Origin: Alphaproteobacteria bacterium
GTDB lineage: Bacteria; Pseudomonadota; Alphaproteobacteria; Micavibrionales; Micavibrionaceae
Length of the DNA: 64,000 nucleotides
Reading direction: 5' to 3'
Assembly: GCA_030750865.1 (NCBI GenBank)
Contig: JASMHE010000008.1
Coordinates: 682,001 to 746,000 of the forward strand
Each line of letters begins with the position of its first letter. Position 1 is the first letter of the stretch. Positions 8,133-17,186 of the stretch are shown in pieces. Below the pieces are notes generated by a model, which made no database searches, was not told the origin of the DNA, and saw nothing but the letters and a program-made list of their open reading frames with translations. Made by a program: the position numbers and the translations under genes.

Positions 8133-8564
8133 TTAACGCGCCAGCGCCGCACTGACCTTCGCGATTTCGACTTGCGCCCGCAAATCAATTTCGTCAAGCA
8201 AGGACGTTAATTGCGGATCGACCACTTTTTCACGGTGCGATGCCACAACATCGGCAACATTGATAATATCACCAACGGTTAACGTACCGGTTAAAAGCCC
8301 CATGCGAATGGATTCCAATTCATCAAGAATGCTTGACGCGCGCTGTTGCATGCGCTTGCGCGCCGCTTTTTGTGTCGGATCTTCGGCGGCCTGCACCGCC
8401 AGCAACGCATCAACATTATAAATCGACTGAGATTCCGACGTGCCGGATGTCTCCGACGCGCCGCCGGACACCATATCACTAAACGTCTTATCGCCGGTCG
8501 AGACTTTCTTTTTCTCGTCCGTCTTTCCCGTTTTTCCGGTCGATGATGTTTTATCAATTTTCAT
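8133..8564 (-). CDS. fliX: Flagellar assembly regulator FliX
   Basis: A 143-residue protein with a Lys/Ser/Thr-rich N-terminus. Its helical C-terminal half carries the FliX pattern SILDELESIRMGLLTGTL and LTSLLDEIDLRAQVEIAK. In Caulobacter, FliX couples early basal-body assembly to the activity of the sigma-54 activator FlbD. It is encoded divergently from flgI, the same arrangement as here. The presence of three sigma-54 sites in this window fits that role. No FlbD gene is visible. A sigma-70-type promoter is visible upstream, as expected for an early flagellar gene. Confidence 0.88.
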   Translation of the reverse strand: MKIDKTSSTGKTGKTDEKKKVSTGDKTFSDMVSGGASETSGTSESQSIYNVDALLAVQAAEDPTQKAARKRMQQRASSILDELESIRMGLLTGTLTVGDIINVADVVASHREKVVDPQLTSLLDEIDLRAQVEIAKVSAALAR

Positions 8565-8589
8565 AGATCAGTTTCCTTCCCATCCGTTC

Positions 8590-8618
8590 ATTATTGTAAC
8601 ACATCTTTCTATCGTCAA
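8590..8618 (-). promoter_or_regulatory. Candidate sigma-70 promoter of fliX
   Basis: On the minus strand TTGACG (8618-8613) and AATAAT (8595-8590) are separated by 17 bases, each one mismatch from the -35 and -10 consensus. Transcription would begin near 8583, about 20 bases before the fliX ATG. Confidence 0.5.
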
Positions 8619-8821
8619 GACAGTGATAATTGACAGACATCCCCGCAAGACTCCCAAAGCACCCCACGCGGTATTGAAGGCGATATCAAGGGGCATTTTT
8701 TTCCGTGCGCGGCGGCATCGTACTGAAAATTCTGCCGAAGAATAATGTCAGAAACATGACTGCGTCCAATCGCAAACAACACTAAGACATTGAAAACAAA
8801 TGATTTTACCGCAAAACAAAA

Positions 8822-8840
8822 CTTGGCACGGTCTTCGCAT
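8822..8840 (+). promoter_or_regulatory. Sigma-54 promoter of flgI operon
   Basis: CTTGGCACGGTCTTCGCAT has the -24 GG at 8825-8826 and the -12 GC at 8837-8838, ten bases apart. Predicted start is near 8850, 39 bases before the flgI ATG at 8889. The site lies inside the longest flgI open frame and so fixes the true start downstream of it. Confidence 0.83.
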
Positions 8841-8888
8841 AGTAAAGGACAGGAAAATTATAAAAAGCGCATCAAACAAGGTGAAAAA

Positions 8889-10052
8889 ATGACTTTGAAG
8901 AACGCACATAAAAATAAATTAACGAAAGTGGGACGCATCCTGATGCTAACTCTTGCAATTTCCATGCTATGGATTGCGGCAGGACCATCAAATGATGCCA
9001 ATGCAAAAACAACGCGTATCAAAGATATCGTGGACATTGAAGGTGTCCGTGAAAATATGTTGATCGGGTACGGTCTAGTTGTCGGTTTGAACGGCACAGG
9101 CGACAGCATCAACAATTCACCTTTTACACAACAAAGTCTGGTTGCCATGCTTGAACGGCTTGGCGTCAGCGTCAAAGGACAAAACCTGAACACCGGAAAC
9201 GTTGCAGCCGTGATGGTTACAGCCACCCTGCCCCCCTTTAAAAACCAGGGTTCACGCATTGACGTTTCGGTATCCGCACTGGGTGACGCAGAAAGTTTGA
9301 ACGGCGGTACGTTGCTGGTCACGCCTCTCCTCGCAGCCGACGGCGAAGTTTACGCTGTCGCGCAGGGTGCGGTAAATATTTCGGGTTTTTCGGCCGAGGG
9401 CGAGTCTGCGACATTTATTCGCAACATCCCGACAGCCGGTTTAATCCCGTCAGGGGCGATTGTCGAACGCGAAATTGATTTCGATCTGGATACATTCAAA
9501 TCCGTGCGTTTGTCACTCAAGAACCCTGATTTCACGACATCACGTCGGATTGAACGCGCCATTAACGGCTTCCTGTCGAACAGCATGGCCGAAGCAGAAA
9601 ACAACGCCAGCGTGCGTCTGAATCTGCCAAAGGATTATGACGGCTCGATTGTTGACCTGATTACAGATATCGAACAACTGCCGATCCAGCCGGATCAACC
9701 CGCCCGTGTTGTGATTGATGAACGGTCCGGCGTGATTGTGATGGGTGCAGACGTTCGCATCAGCACCGTCGCCATCGCACAGGGCAACCTGACGATCAGC
9801 ATCACGGAAGCGCCACAAGTATCACAGGCCAATCCTTTCTCCCCTCTGGGTGAAACGGAAGTTGTCCAGCGCACAGAGATCAATGTATCCAGCGGCGAAG
9901 ATATGGAGATCGGCATTCTTGAAACAGGTGTCACACTGCAAGACCTGGTCACCGGTATGAACCGCATGGGTGTATCACCGCGCGACACGATCACAATCTT
10001 ACAGGCAATCAAGGCCGCCGGTGCCCTGCAAGCCTCGATCGAAACACTTTAA
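8889..10052 (+). CDS. flgI: Flagellar P-ring protein FlgI
   Basis: A 387-residue exported protein that forms the periplasmic P ring. A Sec signal spans about residues 15-38 and ends at NDANA. The mature start KTTRIKDIVDIEGVRENMLIGYGLVVGLNGTGD is diagnostic, as is the C-terminal SLQDLV-like stretch TLQDLVTGMNRMGVSPRDTITILQAIKAAGAL. The ATG at 8889 is preferred over an in-frame start at 8790 because the sigma-54 promoter lies between them and AAGGTG precedes it. First gene of a long rightward run through flgE. Confidence 0.95.
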   Translation: MTLKNAHKNKLTKVGRILMLTLAISMLWIAAGPSNDANAKTTRIKDIVDIEGVRENMLIGYGLVVGLNGTGDSINNSPFTQQSLVAMLERLGVSVKGQNLNTGNVAAVMVTATLPPFKNQGSRIDVSVSALGDAESLNGGTLLVTPLLAADGEVYAVAQGAVNISGFSAEGESATFIRNIPTAGLIPSGAIVEREIDFDLDTFKSVRLSLKNPDFTTSRRIERAINGFLSNSMAEAENNASVRLNLPKDYDGSIVDLITDIEQLPIQPDQPARVVIDERSGVIVMGADVRISTVAIAQGNLTISITEAPQVSQANPFSPLGETEVVQRTEINVSSGEDMEIGILETGVTLQDLVTGMNRMGVSPRDTITILQAIKAAGALQASIETL

Positions 10053-10109
10053 TTGTAACAACAGATAACGAACCAGAACCGAAACACAGGACTTAACAGG
10101 ACAGAAACA

Positions 10110-10475
10110 ATGACAGAACCACTGACAAAATCATTATTTCAGCAAGATCCGGGCTTTGCATTGAATCGTCAGGCCGAACTGCACTCACGTGTGATCGACC
10201 ACAAGCTTAAAAACGCCAATGCAGGTGCTGTTCGCAATCTGGAACAAATTGAAAAAGCCGCAGAAGACTTCGAAGCTGTTTTCACATCGGAAATGTTAAA
10301 GCCCATGTTCGAAGAAGTGAAAGTTGACCCGATGTTCGGCGGCGGAAAATCCGAAGAGGTTTTCAAAGACATGATGATTCAGGAATACGGCAAGCTGATC
10401 TCGGAACGCGGCGGCATCGGTATGAAAGACCAAGTGATGGCCGAGATGATCAGAATCCAGGAAGGAGCACAATAA
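10110..10475 (+). CDS. flgJ: FlgJ-type rod-binding protein (no muramidase domain)
   Basis: A 121-residue protein equal to the N-terminal rod-binding half of FlgJ. The core AAEDFEAVFTSEMLKPMFEEV leads into DPMFGGGKSEEVFKDMMIQEYGKLISERGGIGM. The peptidoglycan hydrolase half of enterobacterial FlgJ is missing, as is normal in alphaproteobacteria, where a separate enzyme opens the wall for the rod. It follows flgI by 57 bases and its stop is one base before the next gene. It likely caps or scaffolds rod polymerisation in the periplasm. Confidence 0.88.
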   Translation: MTEPLTKSLFQQDPGFALNRQAELHSRVIDHKLKNANAGAVRNLEQIEKAAEDFEAVFTSEMLKPMFEEVKVDPMFGGGKSEEVFKDMMIQEYGKLISERGGIGMKDQVMAEMIRIQEGAQ

Positions 10476-10476
10476 A

Positions 10477-11007
10477 ATGACAACGGAACAATACACAACA
10501 CACAACGCGAGCAACGCGCACGGTGCACCATCACCACAGAATACGGCAGACAAACCGGAAGCACTTGTTCTGGCCCGCGACCCGAAAAAAGCCATGAAAC
10601 AAATGCTGGAAACAATCGGCAACCTCAGCGCGCTGTATGAAGAAGAAAATGACGCACTGGCAAAGGCCAACACGCAGAAATTCTTAAGTCTGCAAGACGA
10701 GAAAATCAAAATCGCACGCAACTATCAAAACGGCATGCGCCAAATTCTGGACCGCAAAGACGAGTTCAAGGATTTCTCGGAAGAATTCAAAGCCAAGCTG
10801 ATCGCAAAGCAAAAAGCCTTTGACGAGATCGCACGGCAAAATCTGACCGCAATTGAACGGACCCAGAAATCCGTCACGCGCCTGAATGAACGCATCATGG
10901 AAACAGCGCGCGAAAAGGCGTCAAAAAAGAACGTAAATTACAAGGATAACGGCCGCCTCGGCAGAAACGAGCGCCCTGTTTCGATGGGACTGAGCGAATC
11001 CGTATAA
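10477..11007 (+). CDS. FlgN-like flagellar export chaperone (putative)
   Basis: A 176-residue, almost entirely helical, charged protein. After a disordered N-terminus (about 1-30) comes an extended coiled-coil region (about 38-150) with MLETIGNLSALYEEENDALAKAN, resembling the FlgN chaperone family that escorts hook-filament junction proteins to the export gate. The match is by size, helical pattern and position after the rod-binding gene, not by a sharp motif, so the call is moderate. The AGGAGC at the end of the preceding gene supplies its ribosome site, implying coupled translation. Confidence 0.55.
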   Translation: MTTEQYTTHNASNAHGAPSPQNTADKPEALVLARDPKKAMKQMLETIGNLSALYEEENDALAKANTQKFLSLQDEKIKIARNYQNGMRQILDRKDEFKDFSEEFKAKLIAKQKAFDEIARQNLTAIERTQKSVTRLNERIMETAREKASKKNVNYKDNGRLGRNERPVSMGLSESV

Positions 11008-11079
11008 CAACGTGATAACAGCAAGACACAGAGACACAGGCTCACGCAATAACGCCACAGGCAATTAAAGGACGACACA

Positions 11080-13164
11080 ATGGACATGAACACAACATAT
11101 GCAGGAATAAACGCCCAGCAAGAAACCGGTAAGAGCACTTATCAGGGCAATACGGGTGTGTTCGCCTTTGCGCCGGGCGAAAGCTTTATGGACCTGCTGA
11201 ACACTGTCTCGTCAAAAGACGATTACTACAAACCGCAAACAGACCCTTACAAGAACACCGACGATAACATTCCGGCGGACGACACAACACGCGCCGAAGA
11301 CATCAGCACGTCATTGAATGAGTTTATGGACGACAATGATCTCGACAGCGAAAAGCTGGCGAATGACCTGCAGGATTATCTGGATGAAAACGAAGATATC
11401 CCGTCTGATTTACGTGAAAAAATCAAAACAATCATCAGTAAGCTTGAAGAGTATAACGCCGAAGATGTCGGCGATGTACAGACCCGCAATGCCGGACTGA
11501 TCGCCGCACTCGAGATGATCAAGAAACTGGATACGGATACCGTAGAAAGCATCCCTGCCCTGAAAAAGGCAGACGCTGCGATCGACAAGGCCGCACAAGC
11601 CAATGTCCTGCAAATTCACAAAGACGGCGCGATCACAATCAAGCCATCCGTGTCAGGACAAACCGAGATTGCACAAGATGCTACTCACAATGGAACCGAG
11701 ACAGGCAAAACAACAGCTGACGGCAGTGAGAAAACAGCCGGACGCCTGCCTACCGAAGAAGAATTGGCCGCCTTTCAGGATTTTCTGAACCACCTTCTGC
11801 GCGGCATTCCGCAAGAACAGCGTCCCGAAGTCATTGAACTGCCGCGACACCTTCTCGGCAAAGCGCTGCATAAACTGAACGCATCCGCAGACGGTACTGA
11901 CGGCACGCCGGAACTGATCGCCACGGAATTGACACCGGAAACACTGGATAAGCTGGTGCAGGATATTATGGATCAATCACAGCAAAATGACGCCGTCATT
12001 GTCGGTTTCGTCAAGATGAGCCCGCCCGCGACGAACGAAGCGCCGGTGATCATCCCCCATGCGCTAATGATTCAAACACCAAAAGATTTAAAACTGAATA
12101 CACCACAGCAAAATGCGGGCGCACAAAACGGGCAAATCACCGGAAAACTGAATGCTCTGACAGCACCGCAACAGCAGGCGCAAGCCGCGGCCGCCGCAAC
12201 AAGCGGTAACGCACAACAACAAGGCGTACCGCAACAGACAACCGAAAACGGCACGCCGCAGTCCCTGCCAAAAGGCGGAGAACAGGCGACAACCGAAGCG
12301 AACGCAAATGCAACAAAAACAGGCATCAACGGCAATACCACAGCCAAAGAAAGCGCCGGATTTGACCGTATTCTGCAAATGATGCAGGACGCACAGAAAC
12401 CGCAACGGGCCGCCAATACAATCGGCACCAAGTTCGAACGTCTGGACGCGACTGCACAATCTGTCGGCCAAAACACGCAACAAAGCACCGCCGATATACA
12501 AAATGCGGCAACGAAAGCGGCCGCAAAAGCATCTGGTTTGAATATCACAGCGCCGGCCAGCGGCAGTTTGACGGCAAACCCCGCCAGTCTGCAAGGCTAT
12601 TTACCCGACGGCATGCTGTCCTCTTACGGACAAATGGGCGGCGGCGCGACTGTGACGCAAACATTGGGGTCGACCGCACAACTGGCCAGCCCGATTACAC
12701 AAGCACAACATGCCACGCACCCGCACCCGAGCGCACAAAATTTGGCTGTTAAAATATCGAAAGCCGCAGCGCCTGGTGAAAACAAGAATATTTCGATCCG
12801 CATGGACCCACCGGATCTTGGCAAAGTGAATGTTGAAATCGAAGTCAGCAAAGATTCCAGCCGCGTGAAAGCGCATCTGGTTGTCGAAAAGCCGGAAACA
12901 TTGGCCATGCTGCAACGTGATGCCCACACACTGGAAAAGGCATTACAGGATAGCGGCCTGGACAGTAGCGGTGCCGACCTCAGCTTTGAACTTGCCCAAG
13001 ACGGCAATTCCGGTGAAGGCCGCAACGAAAAAGACCATAACTTTGGTCAAGGTAACAAAAAAGGTGCCAGCGGCGATGCTGAAGATGAAGAGATTACAGA
13101 AACAACCATTGAATGGCGCACAGACCCGCAAACCGGCCTGACCCGCTATGACATTCTGGTTTAA
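11080..13164 (+). CDS. fliK: Flagellar hook-length control protein FliK
   Basis: A 694-residue FliK, a secreted molecular ruler that also switches export specificity when the hook is complete. The first 540 residues are low-complexity, rich in Gln, Ala, Thr and Asn, as expected for the flexible ruler. The conserved C-terminal Flg_hook domain lies at about 565-650 with IRMDPPDLGKVNVEIEVSKD and TLAMLQRDAHTLEKALQDSG. It is longer than the 400-residue enterobacterial protein. AAGGA lies seven bases before the ATG. Position between the rod and hook genes fits. Confidence 0.9.
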   Translation: MDMNTTYAGINAQQETGKSTYQGNTGVFAFAPGESFMDLLNTVSSKDDYYKPQTDPYKNTDDNIPADDTTRAEDISTSLNEFMDDNDLDSEKLANDLQDYLDENEDIPSDLREKIKTIISKLEEYNAEDVGDVQTRNAGLIAALEMIKKLDTDTVESIPALKKADAAIDKAAQANVLQIHKDGAITIKPSVSGQTEIAQDATHNGTETGKTTADGSEKTAGRLPTEEELAAFQDFLNHLLRGIPQEQRPEVIELPRHLLGKALHKLNASADGTDGTPELIATELTPETLDKLVQDIMDQSQQNDAVIVGFVKMSPPATNEAPVIIPHALMIQTPKDLKLNTPQQNAGAQNGQITGKLNALTAPQQQAQAAAAATSGNAQQQGVPQQTTENGTPQSLPKGGEQATTEANANATKTGINGNTTAKESAGFDRILQMMQDAQKPQRAANTIGTKFERLDATAQSVGQNTQQSTADIQNAATKAAAKASGLNITAPASGSLTANPASLQGYLPDGMLSSYGQMGGGATVTQTLGSTAQLASPITQAQHATHPHPSAQNLAVKISKAAAPGENKNISIRMDPPDLGKVNVEIEVSKDSSRVKAHLVVEKPETLAMLQRDAHTLEKALQDSGLDSSGADLSFELAQDGNSGEGRNEKDHNFGQGNKKGASGDAEDEEITETTIEWRTDPQTGLTRYDILV

Positions 13165-13229
13165 CCGCACACCAAGCGAACCAAACCAGCGCAAAAACGA
13201 CAAAGGATAAAGAAAGAAGGATATAAATC

Positions 13230-13997
13230 ATGAGTTCAGATGCAGTCACAAACCAAGCCGTTACGGCCGCAGACGTCGCGAACCTGAAAAACAATACGTT
13301 GTCATCCGGCGCGTCATTGGCCAGTGATTTTGATAACTTTCTGGTTCTGCTGACCACCCAGTTACAAAATCAGGACCCGATGAACCCGACGGACTCAACC
13401 GAGTTCACAAACCAACTGGTACAGTTCAGTCAGGTAGAACAGGCGATTAACACAAACCAGAAACTCGACTCGCTCGTACAGCAGCAATTTAACAATGCGC
13501 TGGGGCAAGCCGTTGGCTTTGTTGGTCTGGATGCAACATACCCGAGCGCAGAAATGCCGTTTGATGGCGAAACACCCGTCGATATCTCTTACTACATGCC
13601 CGAAGATGCGCATAAAGCGACCATCTATATCTATGACGATGAAGGCAATGTCGTAAACAAACAGGATGTCAGCCGCCGCTCCGGCACGAATAAATTCACC
13701 TGGGACGGTACGGATGATGAAGGTTTTGTACGGGATGCCGGCACATACGGCTTTGCGATCGAAGCCTCGGATGCAAGCGGCGATAGCATCAAAAATATTC
13801 AAACCATCGTAACAGGCAATGTGGACGGCGTTGAAAGTCAGGGCGGATCAATCTTCCTGCTCGTCGGTGAACGTGCCGTACCACTTGAAAATGTTATTAA
13901 CGCACAACAACCCAAAAGCGTCTCTTCCGGTTCCGGATCAGATTCTAGCGACCAAGAAGACGACACAACCACAGAAGATGAAGGAGAGACAGCATGA
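13230..13997 (+). CDS. flgD: Flagellar hook capping protein FlgD
   Basis: A 255-residue scaffold that caps the growing hook and is discarded at completion. The conserved N-terminal block DFDNFLVLLTTQLQNQDPMNPTDSTEF continues into TNQLVQFSQVEQAINTNQ (about 35-78). A Tudor/FnIII-like part follows with YYMPEDAHKATIYIYDDEGN and FTWDGTDDEGF. The C-terminal 30 residues form an acidic Ser/Asp/Glu tail beyond the folded part. It lies between fliK and flgE, its substrate. Confidence 0.95.
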   Translation: MSSDAVTNQAVTAADVANLKNNTLSSGASLASDFDNFLVLLTTQLQNQDPMNPTDSTEFTNQLVQFSQVEQAINTNQKLDSLVQQQFNNALGQAVGFVGLDATYPSAEMPFDGETPVDISYYMPEDAHKATIYIYDDEGNVVNKQDVSRRSGTNKFTWDGTDDEGFVRDAGTYGFAIEASDASGDSIKNIQTIVTGNVDGVESQGGSIFLLVGERAVPLENVINAQQPKSVSSGSGSDSSDQEDDTTTEDEGETA

Positions 13998-14131
13998 TGA
14001 ATATTTTTTCAACCCTGCACGCGTATTTTAACCAGCGCGCGCTTACAACAACCCAAAACGCATAACGCAACAACCATAACAACAACGAAACGATCAACTA
14101 TAAGCAACTTGATTAGAAAAGGAGACTAACT

Positions 14132-15910
14132 ATGGGACTTTTTGGATCACTCTTTACCGGCGTATCGGGCCTGAATGCGGAATCGCAAGCAACAGCCATG
14201 ATTGCCAACAATATTTCAAACACAAACACGATCGGCTTTAAACGCTCCGAAGCATCGTTCTCATCATTGGTGACAACGCAGAGCCGCTCTTCTGAATTCT
14301 CGCCCGGTACGGTGTCTGTGACCCGCCTCCAGCGTGTGGATCAGCAAGGCGCATTGCAACAAACATCATCATCAACAGATGTGGCGATCTCCGGTAACGG
14401 TTTCTTCCCGGTCAAACAGGACGCACTGGAAGATCAGGAATTCCTGTACACACGCAGTGGCTCGTTCAGTGAAGACTCACAAGGCCTTCTGCGGAACACA
14501 GCCGGTTTCGTTCTGTACGGATGGCCGATCAACCAGAACGGCGAACTGCCTGCCGATCAGGGCGACTTGTCATCACTGCAGCCACTTGATGTTGCCTTCC
14601 TGGGTGGTTTGACACGCCCGACGACAGAAGCCGAACTGGCCATCAACCTTGATGAATCAGAAGCCCAATATAACACGGTCAACATCGCCGGGGCGGAAGG
14701 TGCAGGCGGCATCAGCTTGCCAACCGATGATATCGAGGCGCACTTCACACGTGGTCTGACGGTTTATGACTCTGTCGGGTCTGCCCAGACAATGACAATG
14801 GAATTCCGCAAAGTAACGGGGCCGATGGCCAACATCACATCCCGTAACGGCGTTTCCCTCGAAGGTGACGATAACATCATCGGTACACTGACAGGCATCG
14901 ACGATGGTGACGCAATTGACATCACAATGGGCGGCGACACGCTGACAATCGAATTTGTCGATGAATCAGGCGACACACCGACAATCGGTGGCGCGACAGG
15001 CGTTGCAACCGTTCAGGAAATGCTGGACGCCATCAACGGCGCGACATTCGGCACAACTGCCGGTATGGAAGCCCGCCTGAACAGCAGCGGACAGCTTGTT
15101 GTCAAAGCCGCATCGCCGGATGAGTCATTCGATATTGCCGATAACACGACCACAAACGGTACATCCGATGCGGTCAGTGGCGGCGGTGATACGTTCGACT
15201 TTGGTGACGATACAACAATTACCGTTGATTACACCGATTACGAAACAACCTATGGCGATCAGACATCCGTCTTCCCTGACCTGTCAAACACATCAACACC
15301 AAACACACAAGGCTGGTGGGAGATGCGCGTGAAGCTGCCAAACGGCTCAACGCTGACAGAAGGTTTGCTGAACTTTAATGGTGACGGCTCTCTGAACGCC
15401 GCATCGGACGCCGATGGTAATATTGATCTCGAATTGGACAATATTGACTGGGGCAATGGTTCGGAACTGCAAGACGTCAATATCGACATTGAACGTTTCA
15501 GCCAGTTCGCAGGGAACTACGACGTGATCTTCTCTGACCAGAACGGTGCCGAGCTAGGCTTGCGTACAGGTGTCGAGATCGACAGCGACGGGATTGTGTC
15601 CGCCCGCTTCTCGAACGGTGCAACCACAGCGCTGTACAAAATTCCGCTGGTAACCTTTGCGAACGCAAACGGCCTGAACGAGAAATCAGGTACAGCTTAC
15701 AGCGAGAACAGCACATCAGGTGAGGAGAACCTGCGCGAGGCCGGATCAGGCGGCGCCGGCTTCCTTGAGCCATCAACACTGGAAGGGTCTAACGTTGACC
15801 TTGCAGACGAATTTGCGAAGCTGATTATTTCGCAGCGCACATTCTCCGCGAACTCCAGATTGGTGAGTACGGTTGACGAAATGACACAGGAACTGCTGCG
15901 TCTGCGTTAA
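14132..15910 (+). CDS. flgE: Flagellar hook protein FlgE
   Basis: A 592-residue hook subunit. The N-terminal D0 segment has SGLNAESQATAMIANNISN and the C-terminal D0 has TLEGSNVDLADEFAKLIISQ and ends STVDEMTQELLRLR. The middle is expanded relative to 400-residue enterobacterial hooks. Residues about 248-335 look like a Flagellin_IN-type beta module (repeated DTLTIEF...TVQEMLDAIN...LVVKAASP pattern). AAAGGAGA lies eight bases upstream. Last gene of the flgI run; no T-rich terminator follows, but a structured element does. Confidence 0.94.
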   Translation: MGLFGSLFTGVSGLNAESQATAMIANNISNTNTIGFKRSEASFSSLVTTQSRSSEFSPGTVSVTRLQRVDQQGALQQTSSSTDVAISGNGFFPVKQDALEDQEFLYTRSGSFSEDSQGLLRNTAGFVLYGWPINQNGELPADQGDLSSLQPLDVAFLGGLTRPTTEAELAINLDESEAQYNTVNIAGAEGAGGISLPTDDIEAHFTRGLTVYDSVGSAQTMTMEFRKVTGPMANITSRNGVSLEGDDNIIGTLTGIDDGDAIDITMGGDTLTIEFVDESGDTPTIGGATGVATVQEMLDAINGATFGTTAGMEARLNSSGQLVVKAASPDESFDIADNTTTNGTSDAVSGGGDTFDFGDDTTITVDYTDYETTYGDQTSVFPDLSNTSTPNTQGWWEMRVKLPNGSTLTEGLLNFNGDGSLNAASDADGNIDLELDNIDWGNGSELQDVNIDIERFSQFAGNYDVIFSDQNGAELGLRTGVEIDSDGIVSARFSNGATTALYKIPLVTFANANGLNEKSGTAYSENSTSGEENLREAGSGGAGFLEPSTLEGSNVDLADEFAKLIISQRTFSANSRLVSTVDEMTQELLRLR

Positions 15911-15930
15911 TCGCTAACCTAACGACTTCC

Positions 15931-16040
15931 CCCGGCCGGCAGAAGCCGCCGGGAAAGGGCGTCCCAACATCACAGGCAGAAGGCCTGCGATAGAAGGATC
16001 AAGAACCGGTCCTTCCAGTGGACGCCCTTCCCTTCGGGGA
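15931..16040 (+). other. Multi-stem structured RNA-like element after flgE
   Basis: The 183-base gap downstream of flgE can fold extensively. Hairpin 1 pairs 15931-15940 with 15945-15953. A closing helix pairs 15951-15964 with 16020-16032 (13 pairs, one bulged A), enclosing two hairpins, 15973-15987 and 15993-16015. The 3' arm of the closing helix also begins a hairpin with a UUCG loop (16029-16040), so the two are mutually exclusive. No T tract follows. I do not recognise the class. It could be a 3' structure of the flgE message, a leader of the next gene or a small RNA. Confidence 0.5.
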
Positions 16041-16093
16041 CAATTAATGTCATCCTATAGTTGGCATAAATTAATCAGGGAAATATTTCAATC

Positions 16094-17167
16094 ATGCAAA
16101 CATCCACGAACATTCAGACACAATCGGCAGATACAATTGGTTATTGCACATCACTTGCCCGTTCACTCAAAGAGAACAAAACCAATCACGCCGCCCGCAA
16201 AATTTCGATGGCACAGGCCCTAAGACGTAATTTTGTAAAATATCTGACAAGCACATTATTCCTTGATGATTCCAAAATCACAGATTACTGCAAAAAATTC
16301 TCGGCCCTGACCGGACAAGAGTTCAGCACATGGGAACAAACACTGGACTATGCACCGGATCTTCCGGTTACCTCCCGTAAAATCGACATCAAACAACGCG
16401 ATAACAGCGATTTATGCCCGCCAGCGAAAACACTGTCAGATTTATGCACCGACCTTGATTTCGACGGCTATACCGCCATCGTACACGGCAGTCTGGCCGA
16501 CGGCAAATACACGCATTACAGCGATGTCGATATTTCTGTGTTCATTGAAAAAGACGCGCTGACCGACACAAAAAAACGCTCTACCCTGCTGCATGAAATC
16601 ACAACCATAAACCAGGCAATTGAACGGATTGACCCTGTCGGACACCACGGCTGTTTTATCAATCTTGCACAAGATTTAGACTGCTATCCCGAAGCGCACA
16701 TGCCGCTTGATGTACTCAATGGCGGCTTTTCCTTGAACGGCAAAGCATTTTCCCGCGACATCATGGTGCGCGACAGTCTTGATTACGCCTTTTTGACCTT
16801 GATTGATCTATGCGGCTTTTTCATCAATTTGCCACAACAGAACATGCCTACGGATGCGGCCACCATCAAAAATATTATCAGCCGCTTTTTCATTATCAAT
16901 CTGTTGCATTACGAACTTTTTCATCAGGATTTTGCGGAAAAACGCGCCATCCTGACCGGCGGCCTGCAAGATATAGCGACGCCAACGCAACAGGACACGC
17001 TGGATATGTTGACCGAGATCCGTGACATATGGCCGGAAACAACAGAAAACAAAGCCTATGCCATTTCAAGACCGCTGATACAGCACTGCGCCGATACCGC
17101 CGCCGACATTCTGGATCATCTCGTCGAGAACGGGAAGATCGCGGCAATCGAGAGCGCATGGACCTAA
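16094..17167 (+). CDS. Nucleotidyltransferase-fold protein
   Basis: A 357-residue protein of unknown specific role. The segment AIVHGSLADGKYTHYSDVDISVFI (about 128-151) contains the polymerase-beta-type nucleotidyltransferase signature, with Gly-Ser at 132-133 and the metal-binding Asp pair at 144 and 146. The helical C-terminal part (about 230-350) could be a substrate domain. It is nineteen bases from the next gene, which has a related motif. Placed between hook and flagellin genes beside two glycosyltransferases, it may activate or attach a nucleotide-linked group for flagellin modification. An antitoxin-like MNT role is less likely because no HEPN partner is seen. Confidence 0.6.
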   Translation: MQTSTNIQTQSADTIGYCTSLARSLKENKTNHAARKISMAQALRRNFVKYLTSTLFLDDSKITDYCKKFSALTGQEFSTWEQTLDYAPDLPVTSRKIDIKQRDNSDLCPPAKTLSDLCTDLDFDGYTAIVHGSLADGKYTHYSDVDISVFIEKDALTDTKKRSTLLHEITTINQAIERIDPVGHHGCFINLAQDLDCYPEAHMPLDVLNGGFSLNGKAFSRDIMVRDSLDYAFLTLIDLCGFFINLPQQNMPTDAATIKNIISRFFIINLLHYELFHQDFAEKRAILTGGLQDIATPTQQDTLDMLTEIRDIWPETTENKAYAISRPLIQHCADTAADILDHLVENGKIAAIESAWT

Positions 17168-17186
17168 ACATCAAAGGACACGCATC

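Larger units (their letters stand above)
8565..8888. other. Divergent fliX-flgI regulatory region
   Basis: A 324-base intergenic stretch holding the leftward fliX promoter and the rightward sigma-54 promoter of flgI. Two half-sites, CGGCA (8713-8717) and TGCCG (8733-8737), are centred about 125 bases upstream of the predicted flgI start. They could be a weaker version of the enhancer element seen upstream of flgF, but with a 15-base spacer instead of nine. No gene is seen. Confidence 0.6.

Noticed and set aside
12072-12594. Two cysteine-rich leftward frames inside fliK
   Set aside because: They are antisense shadows of the Gln/Ala-rich coding sequence of fliK.
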